Below, piece by piece: positions 1 through 8,430 of a stretch of DNA of 64,000 nucleotides. Source of the DNA: Vibrio qingdaonensis (GTDB lineage: Bacteria > Pseudomonadota > Gammaproteobacteria > Enterobacterales > Vibrionaceae); contig NZ_JAKRRY010000004.1 of assembly GCF_026191675.1 (NCBI RefSeq), positions 1 through 64,000 on the forward strand, read 5' to 3'. Numbering within the stretch: the stretch's first letter is position 1; each line of letters starts with the position of its first letter. A program made the translations under genes and the position numbers. The notes below the pieces were generated by a model. That model had not been told where the DNA came from and did not search any database. It was given only the letters and a program-made list of their open reading frames with translations.

Positions 1-81
1 TTTGCTGCTTTACCAAAGGATAGGGATATTTTAGGATGAAGTTAAATGATAAATATTTTTTTAGTATGAGTTATTTAGATA

Positions 82-963
82 ATGAAATTACCTCCATTGA
101 GAGCGGTACACTGCTTTGAATCCGTCGCTCGAAACTTAAGTTTTTCGACTGCGGCGGCGGAACTGAGTGTGACGCAAAGTGCGGTGAGCCATCAGATCCG
201 TCTACTTGAGGATTACTTAGGTGAAATACTGTTTATTCGGCAAGGGAGGAAATTATCCCTATCGGAAAGTGGAGAGCAGTACCTAGAAGAAGTGAGCCCT
301 GCTATCGCTTCCATTGCCAAAGCGAGCCAGAGAATTAGAGAAGGTGAGCAAGGGACAATCCGTTTGGCGTTATACAGTTCCCTTGCGGTGAAATGGCTTA
401 TACCACGCTTATCGGAATTCAAGCGACTCTACCCAGATATTGAGCTAACACTAAACATGGTGGCAGAGGATCCCGATCTTTCCGATAAAACGGGAGATTG
501 CTTTATTACCGTTGAACAACCTACGCGAAACTACGTGGCCGTGCCGCTTTATAATGAAGTCCTTTATCCGGTTTGCAGTCAAAAAATATGGAAAGAAATC
601 CACGATAAACCGTTACCAGAGGCGATTTGGGATTATCCCATACTGTCAACCGATTCGGTATTTAGAGAAAGGGGGAGAGATTGGAAAAAATGGTGCGAAG
701 CAGGGGGAATTGAGTTACCAAAAACCATCGATATGCAGCATTTTAGTCATATGTTGCTTGCAGTAGAAGCGGCTAAATATGACCAAGGAATCACATTTGC
801 TAATGGCTATATGGTCACGGAGCGCGATCTGCAAGATTTGGTCATGATACCGTCACACGGTTTGGAAACCGGGGATCATTTCTACTTTGTTTACAAAAAT
901 AGCCGAGCCCGTCAGCCTGAAATCAAAAAATTGGCTAACTGGTTGCAGCAACAATGCGTCTAA
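82..963 (+). CDS. LysR-family transcriptional regulator (GcvA/AmpR-like)
   Basis: A 293-residue DNA-binding regulator. The N-terminal 60 residues are a LysR winged helix-turn-helix: LRAVHCFESVARNLSFSTAA followed by ELSVTQSAVSHQIRLLE. The start PPLRAVHCFESVARN and the SQSAVSHQIRxLE pattern are typical of the GcvA/AmpR/DsdC branch. Residues of about 90-290 form the periplasmic-binding-protein-like effector domain (IRLALYSSLAVKWLIPRLSEF). Length is normal. The ATG lacks a strong Shine-Dalgarno sequence. It is convergent with the next gene, so its targets may lie to the left of the window. The effector is unknown. Confidence 0.9.
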   Translation: MKLPPLRAVHCFESVARNLSFSTAAAELSVTQSAVSHQIRLLEDYLGEILFIRQGRKLSLSESGEQYLEEVSPAIASIAKASQRIREGEQGTIRLALYSSLAVKWLIPRLSEFKRLYPDIELTLNMVAEDPDLSDKTGDCFITVEQPTRNYVAVPLYNEVLYPVCSQKIWKEIHDKPLPEAIWDYPILSTDSVFRERGRDWKKWCEAGGIELPKTIDMQHFSHMLLAVEAAKYDQGITFANGYMVTERDLQDLVMIPSHGLETGDHFYFVYKNSRARQPEIKKLANWLQQQCV

Positions 964-1029
964 GAATGCGTATCTCATTACGTTTAATAATACGCGAACT
1001 TAACCCCCAAGATAGCACAAGTGACGGTC

Positions 1030-1073
1030 TCTCCTGACACAACGCGATAGACTGTGTGAGCGTCAGGAGATTT
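1030..1073. terminator. Bidirectional hairpin between convergent genes
   Basis: TCTCCTGAC (1030-1038) pairs perfectly with GTCAGGAGA (1062-1070), with an inner ACAC/GTGT pair. It sits between the stop codons of the LysR gene and the convergent unknown gene and can serve both. The T run after it on the plus strand is short (TTTC), so strength is uncertain. Confidence 0.6.
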
Positions 1074-1076
1074 CGG

Positions 1077-1973
1077 TTAAACCATCTCTTCTACGTGATG
1101 GATGTTATGCAGCAGTTGCAGAACTTTGTCGATAGAAAAATGTTTGTCGACGGCTAAGGTAAATTCACACAGTGCGACTTTAATGATCAACACGTTTAAT
1201 TCAGGGAAGTTGGGGTGGGGTTCCAATGCAATACTTTCGATAAGCCCCAAGCGTATAAAGGTGTGACCAAATTTGTAATTGGCATCCTTGATATCAATAA
1301 TGTGCTTACCCTGATTGGCGATGATTAAATCAACACCATCAGTCATTATCATCGAGCGAAGCAGTTTGTATTGTACGAAGTTATGGTACAGATCCATCAG
1401 ACTACTGCGTTTGCGCTCGGTGAGCGACAGCTCGCTTTGATAGGCCAAAATGTGTAAAGGATCGATGGGCTTTTCAGTACCGCAATAAAAACTGTAGGTC
1501 ACTTTGTCGAGTAAGCTGTGATCATTCAACTCGTTAGAAACTGGGTAATGCTTACGTGGTGAAACCATTTCCCGTAGCAGTTTGATGACATGGCTCGCGA
1601 CGTCTTGAGAAACAAGGTTGTACTTGATCACCATCTCACCTTGAATGGACTGCAATCCGATATAGTTATCAAGTAAATCTCCTCCGTGAGTGAGAAAGAG
1701 CACGTCGGTATACCACATTTTTTCAGCCTGAATGCGTTCCCCATCAATCTTTAGATGCAAAATAAAGTCATTTTGAATGATGACGACTTCAGGATAGAGC
1801 AACATGCCTGGTTTCATGTTCCTTCTTTCTTGGTGAACTGGAATTTTGAAGCTATAGACGGCATCGTCAAAGAAATGCTGTTGCTCGGAAAATTGCGGAG
1901 GAATATCTTGTTCTGACCGGATTTCGACCAACCAAGGGCCGAACTGGTCATACTCTTTTTTTAGGTCGTACAT
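1077..1973 (-). CDS. Conserved protein of unknown function, 298 aa
   Basis: I do not recognise the family. The protein is soluble with no signal peptide or membrane segment. Two segments look like beta-rich PH-like folds: residues of about 55-140 (LLYPEVVIIQNDFILHL, then MVIKYNLVSQDVASHVIKLL) and of about 215-295 (GVDLIIANQGKHIIDI, ending in an amphipathic helix). The PH-like reading is inference from hydrophobic periodicity. It is a single-gene unit: its stop abuts the hairpin at 1030-1073 and its promoter must lie in 1974-2166. Confidence 0.7.
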   Translation of the reverse strand: MYDLKKEYDQFGPWLVEIRSEQDIPPQFSEQQHFFDDAVYSFKIPVHQERRNMKPGMLLYPEVVIIQNDFILHLKIDGERIQAEKMWYTDVLFLTHGGDLLDNYIGLQSIQGEMVIKYNLVSQDVASHVIKLLREMVSPRKHYPVSNELNDHSLLDKVTYSFYCGTEKPIDPLHILAYQSELSLTERKRSSLMDLYHNFVQYKLLRSMIMTDGVDLIIANQGKHIIDIKDANYKFGHTFIRLGLIESIALEPHPNFPELNVLIIKVALCEFTLAVDKHFSIDKVLQLLHNIHHVEEMV

Positions 1974-2166
1974 ACCTTACCTTCCTTGCTGTCTAGTAAT
2001 TAATCAATACAACTCTATGTAAAATAATAGCACTTTGTTGTGATCTTTCTCGAAAGACACCAGAAAGGGTATGGATATGAGCGGAAAATTAAAGGGAAAT
2101 GGCGCGTTCCGGGCTCCTAGAGATCGATATGAGATTGGTGTGAGGAGGGAAGGGACAGGAGAAAGA

Positions 2167-2195
2167 GGAAACAAGAGAAATGGCCTCTTGTTTCC
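2167..2195 (-). terminator. Rho-independent terminator of porin 1; 1974-2274 otherwise empty
   Basis: GGAAACAAGAG (2167-2177) and CTCTTGTTTCC (2185-2195) form an 11-bp perfect stem with a 7-nt loop. Read on the minus strand it is followed by TCTTTC. It ends the porin gene at 2275. The rest of the 1974-2274 gap shows nothing beyond an AT-rich leader for the unknown gene. Confidence 0.65.
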
Positions 2196-2274
2196 ATGTT
2201 TAGTTGGGCTTCTTTGTTTGGAATGAGTTATTCGTAATGAGTTGTCTGAAGTTAGCTGCTTAGGCAGCCCTTAG

Positions 2275-3471
2275 TTAGAAAAATACTGCTGCGCCAAGGA
2301 AGAAGTGAGTGTTCCTGCCATAATAGTCATGAACCCCACCTGTTACCCAATTTGTTGAGTTGTTTAACGTGACAGCATCAGAGTATGACTCTAGGTAGAG
2401 CTCTCCCCAAGGAACAGGCGCCCATGCGGTGCCGAGGTTAAACATAGAGGTTTTGGTGGCAACGGCGTTGGTGGTGTTGTCTCGCTCAATGCCAAACTCG
2501 TACCCACCATAAATGCGCACAGAATCGGAAACGTATAGGTTTGCGCCTAGACCAAAGTTGTCGGTGGTGGTATTTAAGTCGGTGCCACCGGTGCCGTTGC
2601 GCGCTTCAAATCGTTCAAATCGAGCAGACAGGGAAGCGTCGCCGTCTAAGAAGTGCTGCTCTACACCAAGTGCCAATTGTTTAATATTGGCATTATTTAG
2701 TGTGATCTCTTGGTTTGCATCGCCGAGCAAATCAATCACCTTTCCTGAAATATCGTTGGCTTGGTTATAGGCCGCGACAAAATAAGTCCCAAGGGACGTT
2801 GTGTAAGTAGTGGCGGCGCCAAACCCACTATCGATGGTGATTTCGTCACTCACAGCTGGCAGAAATGCACCAAAGTTCAGACGGTTACCAAATCCAATGT
2901 GGTCTTCGGACCGCTTGGCTTGGTATTGCAGCCCAATATAGAAGTTATCGGTTTCTTTCTTCCATATCAGGGTGTTTTTAGTGCGGCGACTACCCAGTTG
3001 GTCTGACTGCATCATGTTTAATCCGCCAGCAAAATAGGCGTAGTAACCGACGTCGGATTTTACGTAGGGGCTTTCTTGGCGACCAATCGTAATGTCGCCA
3101 TAGGTCGTATGGCCAAAGCCTACATAGGTTTGTCGTTGGGCTAAAGCGACATCGGATTCATCGGATTGGGTGCCAAAGTTGACATCGTATTCAAGTTTAA
3201 CAATGGCGCGATAATCTCCGAGGGTATGGGTGATGTCAAATCCAATCCAAGAGCCGGGATCTTCGATGTAGAGGTTGCCAGACTCGTAACCAATGGCATC
3301 GCCACTGCCCATTGGAGATTCTGGGTCATAATGATAGCTGCTCAAATGCGCGGCAATGGCACCATACATCGTCAGATCTGTGTTGTCATCGCTGTAGAGC
3401 TCCACTGCAGTGGAAGAAAAAGTTGCCAAAGCTAGTAGGGAAAGGGCGTGCGAAAAATTTAATTGCTTCAT
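2275..3471 (-). CDS. Outer membrane general porin (OmpU/OmpL-like), copy 1
   Basis: A 398-residue precursor of a trimeric 16-strand beta-barrel porin for small solutes. A signal peptide of about 22 residues is followed by VELYSDDNTDLTMYGAIAAH, the usual first strand of Vibrio porins. Family landmarks include GYYAYFAGGLNMMQSDQLGS (constriction loop region), IYGGYEFG, GTAWAPVPWGELYLESY and a terminal aromatic FFLGAAVFF, the BAM recognition signal. It closely resembles the next porin (3882-5129) along its whole length, indicating tandem duplication. A palindrome 106 bp upstream may regulate it. Confidence 0.9.
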   Translation of the reverse strand: MKQLNFSHALSLLALATFSSTAVELYSDDNTDLTMYGAIAAHLSSYHYDPESPMGSGDAIGYESGNLYIEDPGSWIGFDITHTLGDYRAIVKLEYDVNFGTQSDESDVALAQRQTYVGFGHTTYGDITIGRQESPYVKSDVGYYAYFAGGLNMMQSDQLGSRRTKNTLIWKKETDNFYIGLQYQAKRSEDHIGFGNRLNFGAFLPAVSDEITIDSGFGAATTYTTSLGTYFVAAYNQANDISGKVIDLLGDANQEITLNNANIKQLALGVEQHFLDGDASLSARFERFEARNGTGGTDLNTTTDNFGLGANLYVSDSVRIYGGYEFGIERDNTTNAVATKTSMFNLGTAWAPVPWGELYLESYSDAVTLNNSTNWVTGGVHDYYGRNTHFFLGAAVFF

Positions 3472-3576
3472 ATTTTTGTACTTATATTAGGTAATTAAAA
3501 GCGAGTGTTTGTTTAAAACACCAGCGACTACTTTATTAATTAGATAATACTTTGATTATTGATATGTATAATATTT

Positions 3577-3591
3577 GTTAATCTGATTAAC
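3577..3591. promoter_or_regulatory. 15-bp palindrome upstream of porin 1
   Basis: GTTAATC (3577-3583), one central base, GATTAAC (3585-3591), perfect symmetry. It lies about 106 bp upstream of the porin ATG in very AT-rich DNA. The role as an operator is inference; no regulator family is assigned. Confidence 0.35.
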
Positions 3592-3819
3592 GGCCTTAAT
3601 AACCAATAATTATCGCAAGCAGTCTATTAATAAAATGCCATTGTATTCATGAGGTTTATCACAGTTTATTTTTTTATAAGTTTTTATGCATTCGATTATC
3701 ACGGGGTAATTGAGGCGTTGTATTGATAAATTGAATTGATGATGTGATTTTTATCATTACTGGTAGTTATAACGAGTTTGAGGTGAATATGAGTGATTTG
3801 GAGTATTGTTGAAGAGATG

Positions 3820-3849
3820 TAAAAAAGCCCTTAAGAGAACTTAAGGGCT
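3820..3849 (-). terminator. Rho-independent terminator of porin 2
   Basis: AGCCCTTAAG (3826-3835), tetraloop AGAA, CTTAAGGGCT (3840-3849). This is a perfect 10-bp stem, followed on the minus strand by a T6 run. It lies 32 bp past the stop codon of the porin at 3882. Confidence 0.92.
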
Positions 3850-3881
3850 GAATTGGTCGTTACGTTTTATCTAGATTAGGC

Positions 3882-5129
3882 TTAGAAGAATACGGCTGCG
3901 CCTAGGAAGAAGTGTGTGCCTTTTGACTCTGCACCAATTTCACCGGTCGTATAGTTAGCTGCTTTGTTTAGCTTAAGATCATCAGTGTAGCTCTCTAGGT
4001 ACACTTCACCCCATGGTACTGGCGCCCACGCTGTACCAATATTAAACATTGAGACTTCTGAAGTAGTTGAATCTGTTTTATTATCCGTTTCCTTGGCCAT
4101 TTCATATCCACCATAAATACGTACACTCTCAGATACATATAGGTTGGCACCTAGGCCGAAGTTATGTGTGCTACTGTCAAACGCGTTAAGACCATCTTTA
4201 GCTTCGAATTGCTCAAATCGAGCAGATAACGATAAAGCACCGTCCATTAGGTGCTGTTCAATAGCGATAGCATATTGCTTAATGTCTGCGTCTGTTGCTG
4301 TGATATTTCCTGATTGCGTTACACCATAATCACCTTCTGATAGGTAGTCGTACATTTTACCGTTGATACCATTCGCTTGGTTGTAAGAAACGGCCACGTA
4401 AGTTGCAGTGTCAAATGTATAAGTTACTGCAGCACCGAATCCATCATCGATTTGGATTGCAGGCCCGTATTTCAACTCAGTACCGTCGAACTCACCACCA
4501 ACCAAGAAAGAACCAAAGTTCAATCCATTACCAAACTTAATGTTGTCTACAGAACGTTTCGCTTGGTATTGAAGACCCACGTACAAGTTGTCAAAATCGT
4601 GTTGCCATACAATCGTGTTTGGAGAGCGGCGGCTTCCCAACTCATCGGATTGCATCATGTTTAAACCGCCTGCCCAGTAGGCGTAGTAGCCTTTGTCTGT
4701 TTTCATGTACGGGCTTTCTTGGCGACCAATGGTCACACTACCAAAGTCTTCATGGCGGAATCCTGCATAGGTGATTCGGTCACTAAGTGCTTCTTGTTCC
4801 GTAAAATCGGCGTTGATATCCGTTTTGGTGCCAAAGTTCACATCCCACTCTAAACGTGCCAGTGCTGACCATTTACCGATAGTGTGCGTTACATCAAAAC
4901 CAAAATAAGAGCCTGGATCTTCAATATGGGTGGCATCGCTGTTGTAGTCGAGACCTGCAGGGTTACCAATAATCGTTGATTCATCGTAATCGTACTTGCT
5001 GACTTGTGCAGCAATTGCACCTGTCATATTAACAACGGTTCCTTCGTTATTATAAAGCTCAATCGCGCCAACTTGTGAAGCGGCAAATACACTGATTGCA
5101 AGCGTAGAAAGTTTAAATAGACCTTTCAT
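3882..5129 (-). CDS. Outer membrane general porin (OmpU/OmpL-like), copy 2
   Basis: A 415-residue precursor. An ATG 27 bases further upstream is in frame, but the ATG at 5129 is preceded by AAGGAA at good spacing and opens a clean signal peptide (MKGLFKLSTLAISVFAASQVGA), so 5129 is chosen. The mature protein begins IELYNNEGTVVNMTGAIAAQ. It shares all landmarks with porin 1: GYYAYWAGGLNMMQSDELGS, IYGGYEMA, GTAWAPVPWGEVYLESY and C-terminal FFLGAAVFF. It has its own strong terminator and its own leader containing a 12-bp inverted repeat, so the two porins are probably expressed separately. Confidence 0.92.
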   Translation of the reverse strand: MKGLFKLSTLAISVFAASQVGAIELYNNEGTVVNMTGAIAAQVSKYDYDESTIIGNPAGLDYNSDATHIEDPGSYFGFDVTHTIGKWSALARLEWDVNFGTKTDINADFTEQEALSDRITYAGFRHEDFGSVTIGRQESPYMKTDKGYYAYWAGGLNMMQSDELGSRRSPNTIVWQHDFDNLYVGLQYQAKRSVDNIKFGNGLNFGSFLVGGEFDGTELKYGPAIQIDDGFGAAVTYTFDTATYVAVSYNQANGINGKMYDYLSEGDYGVTQSGNITATDADIKQYAIAIEQHLMDGALSLSARFEQFEAKDGLNAFDSSTHNFGLGANLYVSESVRIYGGYEMAKETDNKTDSTTSEVSMFNIGTAWAPVPWGEVYLESYTDDLKLNKAANYTTGEIGAESKGTHFFLGAAVFF

Positions 5130-5175
5130 AGTTAGTTCCTTTTTATTGTTATCCATTTTTGGAGTTTATTACCCC

Positions 5176-5202
5176 ATTTAAAAATAGGTTCTATTTTTAA
5201 AT
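5176..5202 (-). promoter_or_regulatory. 12-bp inverted repeat in the porin 2 leader
   Basis: ATTTAAAAATAG (5176-5187), loop GTT, CTATTTTTAAAT (5191-5202), perfect. It lies 47-73 bases upstream of the porin start. It could be a leader-RNA hairpin or a protein-binding operator; the sequence cannot separate the two. Confidence 0.45.
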
Positions 5203-5540
5203 ACCACTGTTGGGGGACAGGTTTACATATTGCTAGTATTTCAGTTTTGTATATTTTTCTTGTATTCCAATTCGCGAATTCATCTACGCGTCATTTGAGT
5301 TAAGTGTAAAATATTTCTTTCAAACAGGTGTTTAATCTAGGTCACATAAATTGGACCGATGTTTTTTTAACTATTATGTTTGTCAATAGTTGAGAGGGGG
5401 TAACTGACAGGAAATAAGATTGGTGTTAACTGGATGTTTCTCGTTATAGGTGCGTTGTTATTGTTTTAGGTTTTTGGATTACTTCTGTGAATGATAAAAA
5501 TAACTCTTTCGGGTTGTCTGCTAATGGGTCTTCCTCGGTT

Positions 5541-5569
5541 GCTGGCCTGCTGGCCTGCTGGCCTGCTGG
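5541..5569. repeat. 8-bp tandem repeat (GCTGGCCT) x 3.6
   Basis: Three exact GCTGGCCT units plus GCTGG, in non-coding DNA about 190 bases upstream of the aldo-keto reductase. A related GCTGGGTATT pair follows just downstream. It is GC-rich against an AT-rich background. Confidence 0.9.
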
Positions 5570-5755
5570 GTATTTGATTGCTTGCTGGGTATTGGTTGAG
5601 CATTGGCTGGGTTGATGGTTTTTTACCTTTTGTGTGTCATTTTTAGGTGCGGTGGCGCGGGGATAAGGGTGTTATTCACTAAATGCGGTAATTATCCATT
5701 GAGGGCAATGTGAAAGCAGCTTAGGATATCGCTAGGTAAAATAAGGAGTAAACCT

Positions 5756-5803
5756 ATGGTTTCAACAGCGGTTTCAACATCAGCTTCAAAAGCAGTTTCG
5801 AAA
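5756..5803 (+). repeat. Four imperfect 12-bp units coding the N-terminal extension
   Basis: The first 48 bases of the reductase gene read as four 12-mers of the type GCGGTTTCAACA with few changes each. They encode MVSTAVSTSASKAVSK. The extension precedes the conserved fold. Confidence 0.6.
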
Positions 5804-6700
5804 GTCACCACTGCGCCAAGTGGGCCAGAGCTGTCACAGTTGGTTCAGGGGTATTGGCGACTAGCTGATTGGGGTATGACCCCTCAGGAACGATTAACCT
5901 TTCTCAAACAGCATATTGAACTCGGTGTAACAACGGTTGATCACGCCGACATTTATGGCAATTATGAATGTGAACAGTTGTTTGGTGAAGCATTAGCGCT
6001 AGATAGCCAAATCAGGGATGAGATTCAAATCATCACTAAATGCGATATCAATTTATGCAGTGAAAAATTTGCTGCTCGCAAAATCAATCATTACGACACC
6101 AGTGCAAAACACATCTACCAGTCTGTAGATAATTCCTTGCAGCGACTTGGGGTTAATGAGATAGATGTGTTGTTGATACACCGCCCAGACGTATTAATGG
6201 ATGCCGATGAAGTGGCAGAAGCGTTTACTGAACTGCATAAAGTCGGCAAAGTGAAGCATTTTGGTGTGTCCAATTTCTCACCTCGTCAATTTGACTTGCT
6301 GCAGTCCCGTCTTAGCAAACCATTAGTGACCAACCAGGTGGAAATCAATCCACTGAACTTTGAAGTGGCTCATGATGGTACGCTTGACCAGCTACAGCAA
6401 CTTCGCGTTTCTCCAATGGCGTTGTCAACACTGGCTGGTGGCGAAATATTCTCCGGACAATCTGAGCAAGTACAACGTGTTCGCGGTGAATTGGAAGCGA
6501 TTCGTCAAGAGGTGGGTGCGAGCAGTATTGATCAAATTATTTTCGCTTGGGTGAAGCGCTTGCCGTCAAAGCCCCTGCCTATTGTAGGCTCAGGTAAAAT
6601 TGATCGTGTTAAAGCGGCGGTAGAGGCAATGGATATTGAGCTTACCCGTGAGCAATGGTATCGAGTTTGGGTGGCGTCTAAAGGCCATGGTGTGCCATAA
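5756..6700 (+). CDS. ydhF: Aldo-keto reductase (YdhF-like NADPH oxidoreductase)
   Basis: A 314-residue cytosolic TIM-barrel reductase. The catalytic tetrad is visible: Asp in VDHADIYG, Tyr in the same motif, Lys in IITKCDI and His in LLIHRPD. Later motifs FGVSNFSPRQFDLLQ and LPIVGSGKIDRV bind NADP in this family. The protein matches E. coli YdhF in order, but carries about 20 extra N-terminal residues rich in S, A and V, encoded by four imperfect 12-bp units. The start is well supported by AAGGAG 7 bases upstream. A single-gene unit; the substrate is unknown. Confidence 0.88.
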   Translation: MVSTAVSTSASKAVSKVTTAPSGPELSQLVQGYWRLADWGMTPQERLTFLKQHIELGVTTVDHADIYGNYECEQLFGEALALDSQIRDEIQIITKCDINLCSEKFAARKINHYDTSAKHIYQSVDNSLQRLGVNEIDVLLIHRPDVLMDADEVAEAFTELHKVGKVKHFGVSNFSPRQFDLLQSRLSKPLVTNQVEINPLNFEVAHDGTLDQLQQLRVSPMALSTLAGGEIFSGQSEQVQRVRGELEAIRQEVGASSIDQIIFAWVKRLPSKPLPIVGSGKIDRVKAAVEAMDIELTREQWYRVWVASKGHGVP

Positions 6701-6780
6701 GCATCATTCGATAAAAGTGCATTAACAAACAGAGACGAATTGAATTTTCTTAACGTTTCCGTTTAGTGCCTTAAATACAA

Positions 6781-6841
6781 CCGCACGTGCTAGGTCTAAC
6801 TACCTAAATGAAGTGACTTCATTATGCTGTGCGGTTTTTTG
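6781..6841 (+). terminator. Branched hairpin with T run after the aldo-keto reductase
   Basis: CCGCAC (6781-6786) pairs with GTGCGG (6829-6834), followed by TTTTTT. Two further stems sit inside: TAGGT/ACCTA (6791-6795 with 6802-6806) and ATGAAG/CTTCAT (6808-6813 with 6817-6822). This makes a three-arm fold ending in a U run. The simplest role is terminator for the upstream gene; the branched fold also resembles the 3' end of a small RNA. Confidence 0.55.
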
Positions 6842-6931
6842 TGCCTAAAATCTGAATCCTCCCTTTACCCTTCAATAAAAGACGACGGCTTTATCAGTTT
6901 ATTTCTTTGTTTCTTTCTCTATGTATTCTTT

Positions 6932-6984
6932 ACCATAGAACCATAGAACCATAGAACCATAGAACCATAGAACCATAGAACCAT
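6932..6984. repeat. 8-bp tandem repeat (ACCATAGA) x 6.6
   Basis: Six exact ACCATAGA copies plus ACCAT. It ends 53 bases before the Zur box of the endopeptidase operon, so copy-number change would alter the upstream promoter region. It is the longest exact repeat in the window. Confidence 0.95.
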
Positions 6985-7036
6985 CTTAGAAACGAGTATG
7001 TCGTTAAAGTACGCACTCTGATTGTTCTTTTTTGTA

Positions 7037-7058
7037 TTGTTATGTTATAACGTAACAA
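7037..7058 (+). promoter_or_regulatory. Zur box (zinc-uptake regulator operator)
   Basis: TTGTTATGTTATAACGTAACAA is a 22-bp palindrome with one mismatched pair. Its core matches the enterobacterial Zur consensus ATGTTATAATATAACAT at 14 of 17 positions (from memory of the consensus). It ends 24 bases before the ATG at 7083. Zur with bound zinc would repress; zinc starvation would relieve repression. Confidence 0.8.
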
Positions 7059-7082
7059 ATTTACGTAATTCGCTCATTACCT

Positions 7083-8429
7083 ATGTTGTACAGACCCTTT
7101 CATTTAGCCATTAGCCTAATTTGTTTCACTGTTATTCTTGTTGGCATGACACTCACCAGTGGTCGATCTTTTATTGCAGATGCCTTCTCACTCGCTACTT
7201 ACCCGCAGAACGACGACTACACGGTAAAAATCACCCCGTTTGATACCAAGCTTTTACTTGATTCAGATCTTGAATCGGTATCAGAGCTCAACATGGCCAA
7301 TGTTGAACGTATTCATTACCGTATTCAATCCGGCGACTCGTTAAGTACGATTTTCGAAACACTGGCCCTGCCGCTCGCAACGATACCTGAACTGTTGTCG
7401 GCGGATATCTCAGATTTAAAGCTCGATAATCTTGTGCCAAAGAAACGCTTAGAGTTTGTTGTCGATAGGTCAACAAGTCAGCTTATCGCACTGACTTATC
7501 ACCATAGCCTGGTTGAACGATCAGTCTATTCTCGTATCAGCAATGATGAAGAACCAAACCAAACACTGTTTCATTATGACTTCATAGAAGAGCAGGGGCA
7601 GTGGAAACCACGTATGTACATAGGCGAAATTGTTGGAAGTTTCTCTGTATCTGCCAATAAGCAAGGGTTGAGCTCTCGCCAAATCGCAACCATTAGTCGT
7701 GTTATGGCTGAAAAAATCAATTTTTCCCGTGATTTAAGGCGTGGAGACAAGTTTGAAGTATTGGTGAATGAACAATATCTAGGCTCGTATTCAACTGGAA
7801 ACTCCGAGATACAAGGTGTCCGCTTTTATATAGGTAAAGATGTTGTGTCCGCCTTTTTAGCGCGAGATGGTCGATTCTATGATCGTGACGGAAACAGCTT
7901 AGAGCAAGCTTTCAATCGATACCCTGTTGCCAAAGAATATCGCAGGATCACATCGCCTTTTAATCGCGACAGAAAGCACCCAGTTACGGGAAGAGTCTCA
8001 CCTCATAATGGTACCGATTTCGCGACGCCGGTAGGGGCGCCAATCTACTCGACAGGGGATGGTAAAGTGTTGGCGCTAAGGAAGCACCCATACGCGGGAA
8101 AATACTTAGTGATTGAACACAATAGTATTTATACCACACGTTACCTACATCTAAGCCGCTTTCTCGTTAAGAAGGGCGATGTAGTTAAGCGCGGGCAGAA
8201 AATTGCGTTGTCTGGTGATACCGGTCGTCTAACGGGTCCGCATCTTCACTTTGAGGTGCTAGTGCGCAACCGGCCCGTTGATCCGATGCGGGTAGATTTG
8301 CCATTGGCACAATCGCTAGCCGATAAAGAGCAGGACTCATTTTCGATGCTGATCGCCACTTTTGACGATGTCTCTTCACAGCAATGGCAGCGTCGCGGCG
8401 ACGATCTGGCGGCTCGACATGCTTCTTAG
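7083..8429 (+). CDS. shyB: Zinc-dependent peptidoglycan DD-endopeptidase, M23 family (ShyB-like)
   Basis: A 448-residue envelope enzyme that cuts peptide cross-links to allow wall growth. An N-terminal membrane anchor or uncleaved signal (residues 8-25) precedes a LysM/OapA-like segment (YRIQSGDSLSTIF), a middle domain and the M23 catalytic domain. The zinc ligands are visible as H308 and D312 in HNGTDF and H387/H389 in GPHLHFE. Vibrio cholerae has several such enzymes (ShyA, ShyB, ShyC), of which ShyB is known to be Zur-controlled. The Zur box here and the downstream metal transporter favour the ShyB assignment, which remains inference. Confidence 0.82.
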   Translation: MLYRPFHLAISLICFTVILVGMTLTSGRSFIADAFSLATYPQNDDYTVKITPFDTKLLLDSDLESVSELNMANVERIHYRIQSGDSLSTIFETLALPLATIPELLSADISDLKLDNLVPKKRLEFVVDRSTSQLIALTYHHSLVERSVYSRISNDEEPNQTLFHYDFIEEQGQWKPRMYIGEIVGSFSVSANKQGLSSRQIATISRVMAEKINFSRDLRRGDKFEVLVNEQYLGSYSTGNSEIQGVRFYIGKDVVSAFLARDGRFYDRDGNSLEQAFNRYPVAKEYRRITSPFNRDRKHPVTGRVSPHNGTDFATPVGAPIYSTGDGKVLALRKHPYAGKYLVIEHNSIYTTRYLHLSRFLVKKGDVVKRGQKIALSGDTGRLTGPHLHFEVLVRNRPVDPMRVDLPLAQSLADKEQDSFSMLIATFDDVSSQQWQRRGDDLAARHAS

Positions 8430-8430
8430 T

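Larger units (their letters stand above)
3472..3881. other. AT-rich intergenic region between tandem porins
   Basis: No gene is supported here. It holds the promoter side of porin 1, with a perfect 7-1-7 palindrome GTTAATC-T-GATTAAC (3577-3591), and the terminator of porin 2 (3820-3849). A CRP-like half site, TGTGA with a poor partner (about 3744), is too weak to call. Confidence 0.6.
5130..5755. other. Long intergenic region between porin 2 and the aldo-keto reductase
   Basis: There are 626 bases without a credible gene. It holds the porin 2 leader with a 12-bp inverted repeat (5176-5202), an 8-bp tandem repeat (5541-5569) and the ribosome binding site AAGGAG (5743-5748) of the next gene. 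The middle part is T-rich and shows nothing else. Confidence 0.6.

Noticed and set aside
3740..3762. CRP-like site upstream of porin 1
   Set aside because: Only the left half TGTGA is good; the right half does not match and the position is over 260 bases upstream.
6700..6841. Integron attC-like site
   Set aside because: The branched fold lacks the R and L box sequences of Vibrio repeats and there is no cassette array.
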